This document shows, one piece after another, positions 1-8,823 of a stretch of 64,000 nt of DNA. The stretch spans positions 3,041,001 to 3,105,000 of the forward strand of contig CP158972.1 of assembly GCA_040429635.1 (NCBI GenBank). Direction: 5' to 3'. Within the stretch, counting starts at the first letter, position 1. Every line of letters starts with the position of its first letter. The stretch comes from Tamlana crocina. Its GTDB lineage: Bacteria; Bacteroidota; Bacteroidia; Flavobacteriales; Flavobacteriaceae. The translations under genes were made by a program, and so were the position numbers. The notes below the pieces were generated by a model. That model made no database searches. It had not been told where the DNA came from and saw nothing but the letters and a program-made list of their open reading frames with translations.

Positions 1-1243
1 CCTCGGTAATAAACAGAGTAGTTTCTAAGTTTCGGTCGTTTTTGGTATCGCCAAAATGCACACGGCAATCACGTAATTTTTTGTTGTGCAGGCTGGCTTT
101 TTTGGCACGGTCTCTTGCTAATTTTCGGATGCCCGAAAGCTCCTTTCGTTCACGTTCTGCCTGCAAAATTTTACGTTGAATTTTTTCGGCCGTATCTGCA
201 TTTTTGTGCAGATAATTATCGAGTTGGGTCTTAACAAAATCGTTAATGTACGTTCGAACCGTTGGGTAATCACCACCCATATCGGTAGAACCAAGCTTTG
301 TTTTGGTCTGACTCTCGAAAACAGGCTCCATCACTTTTATGGAAATGGCCGCTACAACCGATTTCCTAACATCGGAAGCATCGTAATTCTTTCCGTAAAA
401 CTCCCGAATGGTTTTTACCAAAGCTTCACGGAAGGCATTTAAATGCGTCCCTCCTTGAGTGGTATTTTGTCCGTTAACAAACGAATGGTACTCTTCGCTA
501 TACTGGGTTTTATTGTGGGTTAATGCCACTTCAATATCGTCGCCACGTAAATGAATGATAGGATACAGCAAATCGGATTCATTGATATTTTCGTTCAACA
601 AATCCTTTAATCCGTTTTCACTGAAATACTTTTCACCGTTAAAAACAATGGTCAACCCCGGGTTGAGGTACACATAGTTTTTAAGCATTTTCACCACATA
701 TTCACTTCTGAATTTGTAGTTTTTAAAAATGGTGCCATCGGGAACGAAGGACACTTTAGTTCCTTTTCTTCGGGAAGTATCGTCAAGGCTTTCTTCATTC
801 GTGAGGTTACCCTGCTCGAATTCCGCGGAAGCTGATTTTCCGTCACGCGTCGATTCCACCCTAAAATAAGTTGAAAGGGCATTAACTGCCTTGGTACCTA
901 CCCCATTCAATCCCACCGATTTTTTGAAGGCCTTGGAGTCGTATTTTCCGCCAGTGTTCATTTTCGAAACCACATCGACCACCTTCCCCAGCGGAATGCC
1001 TCGTCCGTAATCGCGAACAATCACTTTATTCCCCTGGATGGAAATTTCGATGGTCTTTCCGGCGCCCATTACAAATTCATCGATGGAGTTATCCAGAACC
1101 TCTTTCAGTAGGATATAAATACCATCGTCTGGCGAGCTTCCATCGCCCAATTTACCGATATACATACCGGGGCGCATTCTAATATGCTCCTTCCAGTCTA
1201 ACGAACGTATATTGTCTTCGGTATAATTGGTTTCTTCCGCCAT
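1..1243 (-). CDS. parE: DNA topoisomerase IV subunit B (ParE), 3' part outside the window
   Basis: ATP-hydrolysing subunit of the type IIA topoisomerase that decatenates daughter chromosomes with ParC. I translated the reverse strand from the ATG at 1243; 414 residues are visible and the frame runs off the window edge. The GHKL ATPase domain is at the N-terminus, with DNSIDE at residues 51-56, RDYGRGIP a little further on and [12 protein letters not shown]. The transducer domain follows, and the visible part ends on LFITE, the first residues of the TOPRIM domain. LFITEG rather than LYLVEG points to ParE instead of GyrB. A flavobacterial -7-like box (TATATTAG) lies upstream of the start on the reverse strand. 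Only the C-terminal third is missing. Confidence 0.93.
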   Translation of the reverse strand, partial: MAEETNYTEDNIRSLDWKEHIRMRPGMYIGKLGDGSSPDDGIYILLKEVLDNSIDEFVMGAGKTIEISIQGNKVIVRDYGRGIPLGKVVDVVSKMNTGGKYDSKAFKKSVGLNGVGTKAVNALSTYFRVESTRDGKSASAEFEQGNLTNEESLDDTSRRKGTKVSFVPDGTIFKNYKFRSEYVVKMLKNYVYLNPGLTIVFNGEKYFSENGLKDLLNENINESDLLYPIIHLRGDDIEVALTHNKTQYSEEYHSFVNGQNTTQGGTHLNAFREALVKTIREFYGKNYDASDVRKSVVAAISIKVMEPVFESQTKTKLGSTDMGGDYPTVRTYINDFVKTQLDNYLHKNADTAEKIQRKILQAERERKELSGIRKLARDRAKKASLHNKKLRDCRVHFGDTKNDRNLETTLFITE

Positions 1244-1361
1244 AAATCTATTTAAGTGAATTTTCGTGAGGGGTTGCTAATATAACATAACCATTTAAAA
1301 AATGAAAAAGCCCCAACACAAAATAATTAACAATATAACAGGATTTGTTGAGAAACCAAAT

Positions 1362-2267
1362 TTAAGCCAGCGACTTCTTTTTTATGGACACCAACCATAT
1401 CCCCACAATAACCCAAAAAGCACCAAGCCACTGCATGGGCGTTAAATGTTCATTCAAAAAAATGGACGCCAAAACAATGGTTGAAATGGGCCCGATACCC
1501 GAAATAACGGCGAAATTTGAGGAATTGATTCGGTTGATGGCTTCTGACACCAAATACGACGGAATTACCGTTGCAAAAATGGCTATTAAAAATCCGAGCA
1601 AATAGACTTGCCAGCTTAAATTTAAAATATTTGTTTTTGAAAATATGCCGTAGTGAATGAATACGCAAACACAGGAAACCAACATAGCATACGATGTAAA
1701 CCTTACCACACCAAACTTCGGGATCAACCATCCGCTACCCAATAAATAAGTGGCATACGTAATAGCACAAAGCAAAATTAAAACCCCACCGATAAAGGCC
1801 TCTTTTCCGGTAGCGGCTGCTTCTCCCCAAAAGGCCAAAATAATACCCAAATAGCTCAATGCAATAGCGATAATCTGAATTTTTGTGATAGGCTTTTTCA
1901 AAAAGATTTTATTGAATACCAAAACCATTGTGGGATACAAAAACAGGATGATACGCTCTAAGCTTGCCGATATATATTCCAAACCAACAAAATCGAAATA
2001 ACTGGACAAATAGTAACCCAAAAAACCGAAAAACAACATCCAAGCGTAATCCTTTCCTAAAACACTTACTTCACTTTTCTTTCTGCTGTAAACAATGGCA
2101 ATGGCCAAATAAAACGGAAACGAAAACAACATACGCAATAGCAAAACACTCAGCGCATCCACATTATATTTGTAGGCCAATTTGACCATAACCGCTTTTG
2201 AAGAAAATAGCACGATACCCAAAATGCCGAGCAATATGCCGTAAACGAATGATTTTTTTGATTTCAT
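1362..2267 (-). CDS. EamA/DMT family transporter
   Basis: Predicted inner-membrane metabolite exporter of the drug/metabolite transporter superfamily, 301 residues, the usual size for a ten-helix protein made of two EamA repeats. Hydrophobic segments run the whole length, beginning at residues 8-30. The second repeat ends with the family-like GxFWVIVGIWLVS segment and a basic tail. The substrate cannot be read from the sequence. It is transcribed away from parE's direction of origin as a single gene, with no tight coupling to its neighbours. Confidence 0.85.
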   Translation of the reverse strand: MKSKKSFVYGILLGILGIVLFSSKAVMVKLAYKYNVDALSVLLLRMLFSFPFYLAIAIVYSRKKSEVSVLGKDYAWMLFFGFLGYYLSSYFDFVGLEYISASLERIILFLYPTMVLVFNKIFLKKPITKIQIIAIALSYLGIILAFWGEAAATGKEAFIGGVLILLCAITYATYLLGSGWLIPKFGVVRFTSYAMLVSCVCVFIHYGIFSKTNILNLSWQVYLLGFLIAIFATVIPSYLVSEAINRINSSNFAVISGIGPISTIVLASIFLNEHLTPMQWLGAFWVIVGIWLVSIKKKSLA

Positions 2268-2328
2268 TCAACTAAAATAAAAACGGCACAAATAAACAAG
2301 CAATATAAGTCGTAGCGTTTTACGACGT

Positions 2329-2817
2329 TCAGCTAAGTACTAGCTTTGCTCCTATTTGGTTTTTAGCTATGGCTTCGGCTTTTTCCTTTAAAAAACGATT
2401 TCGTCTTTTCAACAAACTGAACATATAACGTTTTAAAAACAACACATTTGCCAACTTCCCAAGTGCTCCGTAAGGCGCTTTGAAGTCAAATATATCGGTC
2501 ATTACGGTTTTTCCATTTTCTTCCCTGAACCTATGCTCATGCTTAAACGACTTAAAGGCGCCGAACACCATTTCGTCTACAAAATAATAGGGCGCATCAA
2601 ATTCAGTTATCTTTGAAGTTAAATGCTGTACTACCCCAAAGTGTTTCGCCTCCCAGCTTACCCATTCGCCTTGACTTATTAAGCCAGATATTTTTCCCGC
2701 TATAGCTTTTTCTTCGGAAAACCTTAATGATTCTTGATGGATATCAATATTTCTGGCTACATCAAAACATGTTTTGATATCTGCATTGATTTCGGTTTCA
2801 ATGGTTAGGGTTGGCAT
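2329..2817 (-). CDS. SRPBCC-fold ligand-binding protein
   Basis: A 162-residue protein of the START/Bet v1-like (SRPBCC) superfamily. The order of strands fits the fold: an opening TIETEINADIKTCFDVARN strand and helix, the central SWEAKHFGVVQHLTSKITEF strand pair, FVDEMVFGAFKSFKHEHRF, and a long C-terminal helix rich in Lys/Arg. Many proteins of this type are called cell-division inhibitors or cyclase/dehydrase-like in databases, with no proven ligand. It is monocistronic, with 139 bp of AT-rich spacer upstream. Function is unknown beyond the fold. Confidence 0.75.
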   Translation of the reverse strand: MPTLTIETEINADIKTCFDVARNIDIHQESLRFSEEKAIAGKISGLISQGEWVSWEAKHFGVVQHLTSKITEFDAPYYFVDEMVFGAFKSFKHEHRFREENGKTVMTDIFDFKAPYGALGKLANVLFLKRYMFSLLKRRNRFLKEKAEAIAKNQIGAKLVLS

Positions 2818-2956
2818 AGTTTCCTGCTTTTTAATTAAATACCGTTACCAAGAAATGAACTTACATCTTAAATCAGCAACCACATAAAACAAGCTCCACA
2901 AAGAAACTAAAATTAAAATAAAAACCTACAAAAATTAATTTATAATTCCCTGTTTT

Positions 2957-4051
2957 TTAAACATTAAATAAGAAATGCATCACGTCACCATCTTTTACAA
3001 TGTAGTTTTTTCCCTCAACGCGCATTTTACCAGCTTCTTTCACCTTGGCTTCACTTCCAAAGTTAACGTAATCGTCGTAACCAATCACTTCTGCACGGAT
3101 GAATCCTTTTTCAAAATCGGTGTGAATGACGCCGGCCGCTTGTGGTGCAGTAGCTCCAATGCCAACCGTCCATGCGCGCACCTCTTTTACACCTGCGGTA
3201 AAGTAAGTTTGTTGGCTCAATAGCTTATAGGCACCACGGATTAATTTTGCTGAACCTGGCTCGTCCAATCCAATATCCTGCAAAAACATTTGGCGCTCTT
3301 CGTAGTCGTCCAACTCATTAATATCGGCTTCCGTTCCAACGGCCAAAACCAAAACCTCGGCTTTTTCGTCTTTTACGGCTTCCTTTACTTTTTCAACAAA
3401 CGCATTTCCTGAAACCGCCGAACCTTCGTCCACATTACAAACATACATTACAGGCTTATCGGTAATAAACTGGTTGGGTTTTACGTAATCGGCATAATCA
3501 TCTTCAGAAAACTCCAAGGCTCTAACCGAAGTTCCCGATTCCAAACCCGCTTTAATTTTCAACAATACAGCCTCTTCAGCTTGGGCTTCTTTATTCCCTG
3601 TTTTTGCGGCACGCTTAACTTTGTCCAGCTTTTTTTCAGCAGTTTCCAAATCCTTAAGCTGTAATTCCATATCGATGGTTTCTTTGTCACGAATGGGGTT
3701 TACGCTACCATCAACATGCACAATATTATCATTTTCAAAACAACGTAACACATGCAGGATTGCATCGGTTTCGCGGATATTTGCCAAAAACTGGTTGCCC
3801 AAACCTTCGCCTTTACTGGCGCCCTTTACCAATCCGGCAATATCGACAATCTCGACAGTTGCGGGAATAACGCGATCTGGTTTCACCAACGATTCCAATT
3901 TTTCCAATCTTGGATCAGGCACGTTTACCACACCAATATTGGGTTCGATGGTACAAAACGGAAAGTTGGCACTTTGCGCTTTGGCGTTAGACAAACAATT
4001 AAACAACGTTGATTTTCCTACGTTTGGCAATCCTACAATACCTGCTTTCAT
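2957..4051 (-). CDS. ychF: Redox-regulated ATPase YchF (OBG-family)
   Basis: Universally conserved P-loop NTPase of the OBG family that prefers ATP and binds ribosomes. The chosen start at 4051 gives [15 protein letters not shown] and 364 residues, exactly the family length. A start 24 bases upstream is possible, but those codons come from a palindromic repeat. Visible motifs are Walker [10 protein letters not shown] (7-15), the switch region [17 protein letters not shown], the NVDE segment in place of NKxD, and a C-terminal TGS domain with the typical [25 protein letters not shown] stretch split across residues near 300. Single gene, divergent from the secreted protein that starts at 4304. 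Confidence 0.96.
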   Translation of the reverse strand: MKAGIVGLPNVGKSTLFNCLSNAKAQSANFPFCTIEPNIGVVNVPDPRLEKLESLVKPDRVIPATVEIVDIAGLVKGASKGEGLGNQFLANIRETDAILHVLRCFENDNIVHVDGSVNPIRDKETIDMELQLKDLETAEKKLDKVKRAAKTGNKEAQAEEAVLLKIKAGLESGTSVRALEFSEDDYADYVKPNQFITDKPVMYVCNVDEGSAVSGNAFVEKVKEAVKDEKAEVLVLAVGTEADINELDDYEERQMFLQDIGLDEPGSAKLIRGAYKLLSQQTYFTAGVKEVRAWTVGIGATAPQAAGVIHTDFEKGFIRAEVIGYDDYVNFGSEAKVKEAGKMRVEGKNYIVKDGDVMHFLFNV

Positions 4052-4057
4052 AAGCCT

Positions 4058-4083
4058 TTCCCTAACCCTTTCCAAAGGAAAGG
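4058..4083. repeat. Short palindromic repeat upstream of ychF
   Basis: The sequence reads CCTTTCC, AAA, GGAAAGG with CCCTAA just before it. The same design, with compensating base changes (CTCCTCC, AAA, GGAGGAG, preceded by CTCTAA), occurs between trpC and trpF at 35309. It extends into the possible 5' extension of ychF and supports the shorter start of that gene. Confidence 0.6.
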
Positions 4084-4303
4084 GAACAAATTCGGGTAAA
4101 TTAAATTATACATTAAACTTCTCCATCACACATCCTTCCTTTTGGGATGGAAAGAGAATGGACTTTTGCGAGTGCAAATGTAGTCAATAAAATAGAATTC
4201 CGAAGTTTAAAAAGAAGGGTGCGCTTCAAAAAATTCTGTAACATTATCCATCTTCAATCGTTTGATAGTTAGAAAAGCCCAAAACGGGCATGGATTAAAT
4301 TTT

Positions 4304-5773
4304 ATGGCAAAAAAAGCGATTTTGATTATGGCCTTTGGGCTATTTGGTTTTTTGGGGTTTACACAGTCGATTACCGCCAGAATCATCACTAAAAACAACG
4401 GAGAGCCGATTCCTTATGCTTCCGTTAAAACGGGTGAGCACAGCGGCGTTATTTCTAACGACGAAGGTTATTTCACCATTCAAAACCAAAATGCCCCCAT
4501 CACCATTTCGTGCATGGGCTACCAAAACAGAACGCTTTCGGTACAACAAATACAAGAATCCAATTTCACGATCGAATTGGCCGATGCCGTTAACCAACTT
4601 AGCGAAGTATTGATCAGCAATAAAATACCGAATGCCGATTCGATTATAGCCGAAGTGAGGCGCAACATCAGCAAAAACTACGATTACGACCTTAACCGTT
4701 ACCCTATTTTCAGAAGGAATTCTGAACAGACCAACTTTGAAAACTTGGATTTTGAAATTGAAAAGGCATCACACATCAGTAAAACAAATATTGAAAAATT
4801 GAATGCGAATCTGCATGCCCTCTCCCAAAAAATCCGCGAAAGCGATATGGTGCATTTTACCGATATTAAGGGCGAACTCGCCACGTTTAATTTAGACAGC
4901 AGCAAACTTTCGGTGCAAAAAGCTACAAAATTACTGGATTACAAAAACGACCTCTCGATTGAAGATATCCAACAAAAGGCCCAAAATTTGGTTTTAACCT
5001 ATCTGGATACCACCAAAACCTACAAACTTAAAACGGGGATTTTTAAAATTGAGGATTCGTTGTCACTGACGGACGAGGAATTCAAAGAAAATAACAAAAA
5101 TAAATTTGAAGTGAAACACCTCAATAACGATACTCGCCATTTATTGAGGCATGCGCAGTTTTTCGAAAACTCCTTTTTAAGCAAAATTACCGATAGCAAT
5201 CTTTACGAATTTACTTTTGAAGATATTACCCAGAGCAACAACGAACCTACTTATATTATACAATTTGAGCCGCGACGCGGAAAAAGTAAATATGCGGGCA
5301 AAATTTATGTGAGCCACTCCACTTATGCCATAACCCGTTTGGACTACGGCTTTTATAAAAACAGACACGGCAGCAAACTGAACCTCAAACTGCTTTTGGG
5401 CGTTAAATATATTGCCAATGTTGACGAAGGCACTCTACTTTTTGAAAAAAATGACCAAAACATCTACCACCCTAAATACACCAAACAAACCACCGGTAGC
5501 TATTTTTATGTGAGCCGCGATTTAAAACTTATTGAAAACAGCACTGTTAAACATAAAATAGGATTGACTTTTAAAATTGAAGGTCGAAACACCATTAAAA
5601 AAGAAATGCTGTTTTCCCAAAATAGTAAACTCAGCCAGAGCGAATTTGCTAACATCGAACAAACCAAAAAAGGCAAATACCAAATTTTAAGCAAGTTCGA
5701 TAAAACCCTTTGGGAAAGCGAAGACACTTTGGAACCTCTGGCAGAAATGAAGGCTTTTGAGGTAAATGACTAA
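4304..5773 (+). CDS. Secreted carboxypeptidase-regulatory-like domain protein
   Basis: A 489-residue exported protein. The start at 4304 (MAKKAILIM) gives a clean signal peptide ending near FTQS. Residues 22-95 form a CarboxypepD_reg-like beta-sandwich (PIPYASVKTGEHSGVISNDEG, then ITISCMGY), the domain that also begins SusC-like receptors. The rest, about 390 residues, resembles the large uncharacterised flavobacterial proteins that pair this domain with a beta-rich C-terminal part (FEPRRGKSKYAGKIYV, then STYAITRLDYGFYK). No TonB plug or barrel is present. Likely a periplasmic or outer-membrane-associated protein of unknown role. The gene at 5846 follows after 72 bp. Confidence 0.7.
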   Translation: MAKKAILIMAFGLFGFLGFTQSITARIITKNNGEPIPYASVKTGEHSGVISNDEGYFTIQNQNAPITISCMGYQNRTLSVQQIQESNFTIELADAVNQLSEVLISNKIPNADSIIAEVRRNISKNYDYDLNRYPIFRRNSEQTNFENLDFEIEKASHISKTNIEKLNANLHALSQKIRESDMVHFTDIKGELATFNLDSSKLSVQKATKLLDYKNDLSIEDIQQKAQNLVLTYLDTTKTYKLKTGIFKIEDSLSLTDEEFKENNKNKFEVKHLNNDTRHLLRHAQFFENSFLSKITDSNLYEFTFEDITQSNNEPTYIIQFEPRRGKSKYAGKIYVSHSTYAITRLDYGFYKNRHGSKLNLKLLLGVKYIANVDEGTLLFEKNDQNIYHPKYTKQTTGSYFYVSRDLKLIENSTVKHKIGLTFKIEGRNTIKKEMLFSQNSKLSQSEFANIEQTKKGKYQILSKFDKTLWESEDTLEPLAEMKAFEVND

Positions 5774-5845
5774 CCTAAATAGGTAGTCAAACAAAAACTC
5801 TATTTTTTTCCTACATTTACCTCAATAACTTTTTACAACACTTTT

Positions 5846-7402
5846 ATGAGAAAGCCTATACTCGCCTTAATTCTATTGTTTTTTGTACAATTAAACCATG
5901 CGCAACGGGATATTTCGGTTGAATTTGGAAGCGTATTTAAAAATGATAAGCGCGAAATCCCTATAGATATTATTGGCAAAGACGAAAACGGTTATTACCT
6001 ACTTTATTCCGAAGGGAAGTATGGACAAGGCGACGATATGTATTTAAGGCAATTCAACCTAGATTTAACACCTTCTGGAAAGGAAATCAATTTAAAGGAC
6101 GATACCTACGAAGGTAAATTTAATTCATTGGGGCTTGTAAAAATTAAGGACAACATAACCCACGTTTTTTGCCTGCTTACGGATGAAGGCAAAACATTCT
6201 ATTACCAGAATACCGATTTAAAAACGTTTTCGTTAGGCCCAAAACAGTTAATCACCACCATTGAAAACGACACCAAAAGTGCCAGGAACTCGTTAAGCCG
6301 ATTTATGATCAGCGAAGATGAAAACACCATTTTTCTGTTTTACACCATCCCGAATAAAAACAAAGAAACGGCAAAAATCAGGGTTCAAACATTCGATTCC
6401 AGTTTTAATGAAAAATCTATTTCGTCATACGAACTCCCATTTAAAAACGACGTGCTTTCATTCCGAAGGATATTTATAAACAATAAAAATGAGCTTTTCT
6501 TTCTTTGTAAAAAGTATGATTCCTATAAAATATTAGCCGACGGAAACAACAAACGATACGAATACCTTCTTTACAAAGTAGAACCCGAAAAGCTTAACCT
6601 ACTTTCTACCGTAAGGTCGCCCGAAGTTCACTTAAGAAATCTTAATATTACGCTAATAAACGACAACGAATTAATTTTATCTGGGCTAACTTCAAAAAAG
6701 AACATATACGCCATGACAGGGGTTTTCAGTTCTAAAATTAACTTGAATACAGGTGAAAAAATTTACTCTAAGCACACCCCACTTTCGGCTGAGTTTTTTG
6801 CGCAATTACTTGAAGATGGCAAGCAAAAAAACAAAGCCATTGAAAAATATAACGACGGAAAAAGGGAAAATCAAAATTATGTTCTCCAACAAACCCTTAA
6901 ACTCGATAATGATGAAGTACTCGTTTTAGCCGAACAAGTTTGGTCTTATACTTATAATTATGCCACAACCTACTACCACCATAATATTGCCGCCATTAAA
7001 CTAGACGCCAATGGCGACCTGATTTGGGCTAAAAAAATTGGAAAAAGAAACGACAAACCCAATGTACCCATTTACAGTTCGTATTTTCCAATATGCAAAA
7101 ACAACCATTTATTTTTGTTGTACAATTGCAGCGAAAAGAACCTAAACCACAAAAGTGGCCATTTAGCCAATTATTTTACAGATTTTGACCGCGCGTTTAT
7201 TGCCACAGATTTAAACCTCAATACAGGCGATTATATTAGAAAACCATTAATTAGAAATTTTCAACTGGAAGATATTACCATTAGACCCTTACTGTATAAT
7301 TGGATGAGCGATGACACCTTACTTATGTTTGGTCAAGATATAGATAACCTGAAAAATCAACGTTTTGTTAAAATAAAGTTTAACCCTGAAGGCATGGAAT
7401 GA
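5846..7402 (+). CDS. Secreted protein of unknown function, probable beta-propeller
   Basis: 518 residues with a signal peptide (residues 1-19, cut after NHAQ). The mature part is a chain of beta-strand-like repeats with many YLLY, FFLCKKY, LILSGL and MLFGQD segments, suggesting a propeller of the kind found in flavobacterial secreted proteins. I cannot assign a named family. The spacing to the previous gene (72 bp) and the same strand make cotranscription possible, but a -7-like TACATTTA box in the gap could start its own message. Confidence 0.6.
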   Translation: MRKPILALILLFFVQLNHAQRDISVEFGSVFKNDKREIPIDIIGKDENGYYLLYSEGKYGQGDDMYLRQFNLDLTPSGKEINLKDDTYEGKFNSLGLVKIKDNITHVFCLLTDEGKTFYYQNTDLKTFSLGPKQLITTIENDTKSARNSLSRFMISEDENTIFLFYTIPNKNKETAKIRVQTFDSSFNEKSISSYELPFKNDVLSFRRIFINNKNELFFLCKKYDSYKILADGNNKRYEYLLYKVEPEKLNLLSTVRSPEVHLRNLNITLINDNELILSGLTSKKNIYAMTGVFSSKINLNTGEKIYSKHTPLSAEFFAQLLEDGKQKNKAIEKYNDGKRENQNYVLQQTLKLDNDEVLVLAEQVWSYTYNYATTYYHHNIAAIKLDANGDLIWAKKIGKRNDKPNVPIYSSYFPICKNNHLFLLYNCSEKNLNHKSGHLANYFTDFDRAFIATDLNLNTGDYIRKPLIRNFQLEDITIRPLLYNWMSDDTLLMFGQDIDNLKNQRFVKIKFNPEGME

Positions 7403-7440
7403 ACTATTGTGAAGTTTGGAAGCTGGAAGCAAGAAGTTTG

Positions 7441-7470
7441 TCATGCCGAGCGCAGTCGAAGCATCTCTTT
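7441..7470. repeat. GTCGAAG-type dispersed repeat
   Basis: GTCATGCCGAGCGCAGTCGA followed by AGCATCTC. It belongs to the same family as sequences at 8658, 45175 and 60040 (GTCA...GAGCG.AGTCGAA), short dispersed repeats common between genes in Bacteroidota. Confidence 0.6.
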
Positions 7471-7507
7471 TTTGAAATTTGGAATTTAGCCCTTTGGAAT
7501 TTGAAAA

Positions 7508-8500
7508 TCAAAACTGGCTATTATAAATTTCCAAGATCATTTCGGTGGCATTTCTAGCCGATTCGCCCGAAATTAAGCAATCACCACCATTCTGTATCGC
7601 AGCAATAAAATCGTTTAAAATAATTTCATGGTTGGTAGTGTCTGCTACGGCCGCTGTGGCGGCTCCGGTGTGTGTGTTTTCATATGGAGTTTGCGCTGTT
7701 GGGTTTTCAACACCTTCAATATCCCAATGGGTAATCACATCGTTTTCTAAAATCAAATAGCCTTTACTAGTGTAAATTTCTATTTTCGCAGGAAAACCGG
7801 GTTTTGTGGCTGTTGATGCGGTAATTGTTCCAATCATTCCAGAATCGTGAAGGCAAATAGCCGCACCGTGGTCTTCCACTTCAATATCGTGTACAAAAGT
7901 CCCTAATTGACTTACCAGTTTTTTGGGTTTCCCAAAGAACCAATAATACAAATCGATGTAATGTGAAGCCTGCTGAATAAAAGGACCTCCGCCATCAATG
8001 CCGTAGGTACCCCGATATGGCGACGAATTATAATAAGCATCATCACGATAGTTTTTTACAGAAAGATCTACTGAAAAAATGCGCCCCAATTCACCGGAAT
8101 CAATCATTTTTTTCACAATGGGATTGTCTGAACTGTAGCGCCGTTGGTACGCTACACCCAATTTCACATCGTTTTTTTTACTAGCTTCAATCATTTTATC
8201 GATAGCCTCCAAAGTAATATCGATGGGCTTTTCGCAAAGCACGTGTTTTCCTTTGTTGGCTGCTTCAACAGCACTAATATGATGCAGTCCGTTTGGCGTA
8301 CAAATTATAACCGCATCAAAATCAACCGATATTTCCGAAATACTTTTAAAAAAAGGCAAGTGACTTAAAGCTTTTGGTTTTTCAGACTTTCGAGAAACCA
8401 CTGCCACAACTTCTGCATTTGAAATATTATTGACTGCGGAAAGATATGTGGAAGCAATATTGCCACTGCCCACAATGACGAATTTGATGGTTTTAGTCAT
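7508..8500 (-). CDS. Gfo/Idh/MocA family NAD(P)-dependent oxidoreductase
   Basis: 330-residue dehydrogenase acting on a sugar or cyclitol, or related substrate. The N-terminal Rossmann domain starts with VIVGSGNIASTYLSAV. The family EKP motif is present (GKHVLCEKPID, near residue 93), followed by the C-terminal alpha/beta domain with GGGPFIQQASHYIDLYYW, whose His is a typical catalytic residue. The neighbours give no substrate clue, although in Bacteroidota such genes often serve UDP-sugar or surface-polysaccharide paths (inference). Single gene with repeat-rich flanks on both sides. Confidence 0.88.
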   Translation of the reverse strand: MTKTIKFVIVGSGNIASTYLSAVNNISNAEVVAVVSRKSEKPKALSHLPFFKSISEISVDFDAVIICTPNGLHHISAVEAANKGKHVLCEKPIDITLEAIDKMIEASKKNDVKLGVAYQRRYSSDNPIVKKMIDSGELGRIFSVDLSVKNYRDDAYYNSSPYRGTYGIDGGGPFIQQASHYIDLYYWFFGKPKKLVSQLGTFVHDIEVEDHGAAICLHDSGMIGTITASTATKPGFPAKIEIYTSKGYLILENDVITHWDIEGVENPTAQTPYENTHTGAATAAVADTTNHEIILNDFIAAIQNGGDCLISGESARNATEMILEIYNSQF

Positions 8501-8823
8501 GTTTTAACTTTATTTGAAAACTATCGGGTTGGTGCGCTAGTTACCACTAAGATATGAAGTTTATTTTACAACAATTACCCGCCTAAAATTCATTTTCATT
8601 AATTTAATTAAGAACCCCCGTTCTCAATCATAAAATTGCCCGTCACCCAGAATTGTCACACTGAGCGTAGTCGAAGTGTTGTTTCTGTGTCTCATTACAA
8701 AATGGTAATCTACAAACAATATGAGATGCTGAATTGAGTTCAGCATGACGAAAACTAGGTATTATCAAAACAGACAATCAAATTTAATTTCAGAGACCCA
8801 AATACTTTCAAAAAAACAACAAA
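8501..8823. other. Intergenic region with dispersed repeats
   Basis: 323 bp without a gene. It holds a GTCA...GAGCGTAGTCGAAG repeat at about 8658 and a 25-nt palindrome at 8725-8749 (GATGCTGAA...TTCAGCATGAC). The palindrome is the same element, in reverse, as the one inside the trpF reading frame at 35683-35707, differing only in loop bases. No promoter or small gene was recognised. Confidence 0.6.
8725..8749 (-). repeat. Palindromic repeat GTCATGCTGAA...TTCAGCATC
   Basis: 25 nt; arms ATGCTGAA and TTCAGCAT. The reverse complement matches 35683-35707 at 22 of 25 positions, all differences lying in the loop. The copy in trpF encodes the peptide RHAELVSAS. Confidence 0.75.

Noticed and set aside
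3621..4190. Long open frame opposite ychF (189 codons)
   Set aside because: It lies wholly antisense to a highly conserved gene, has no family resemblance and no ribosome site.
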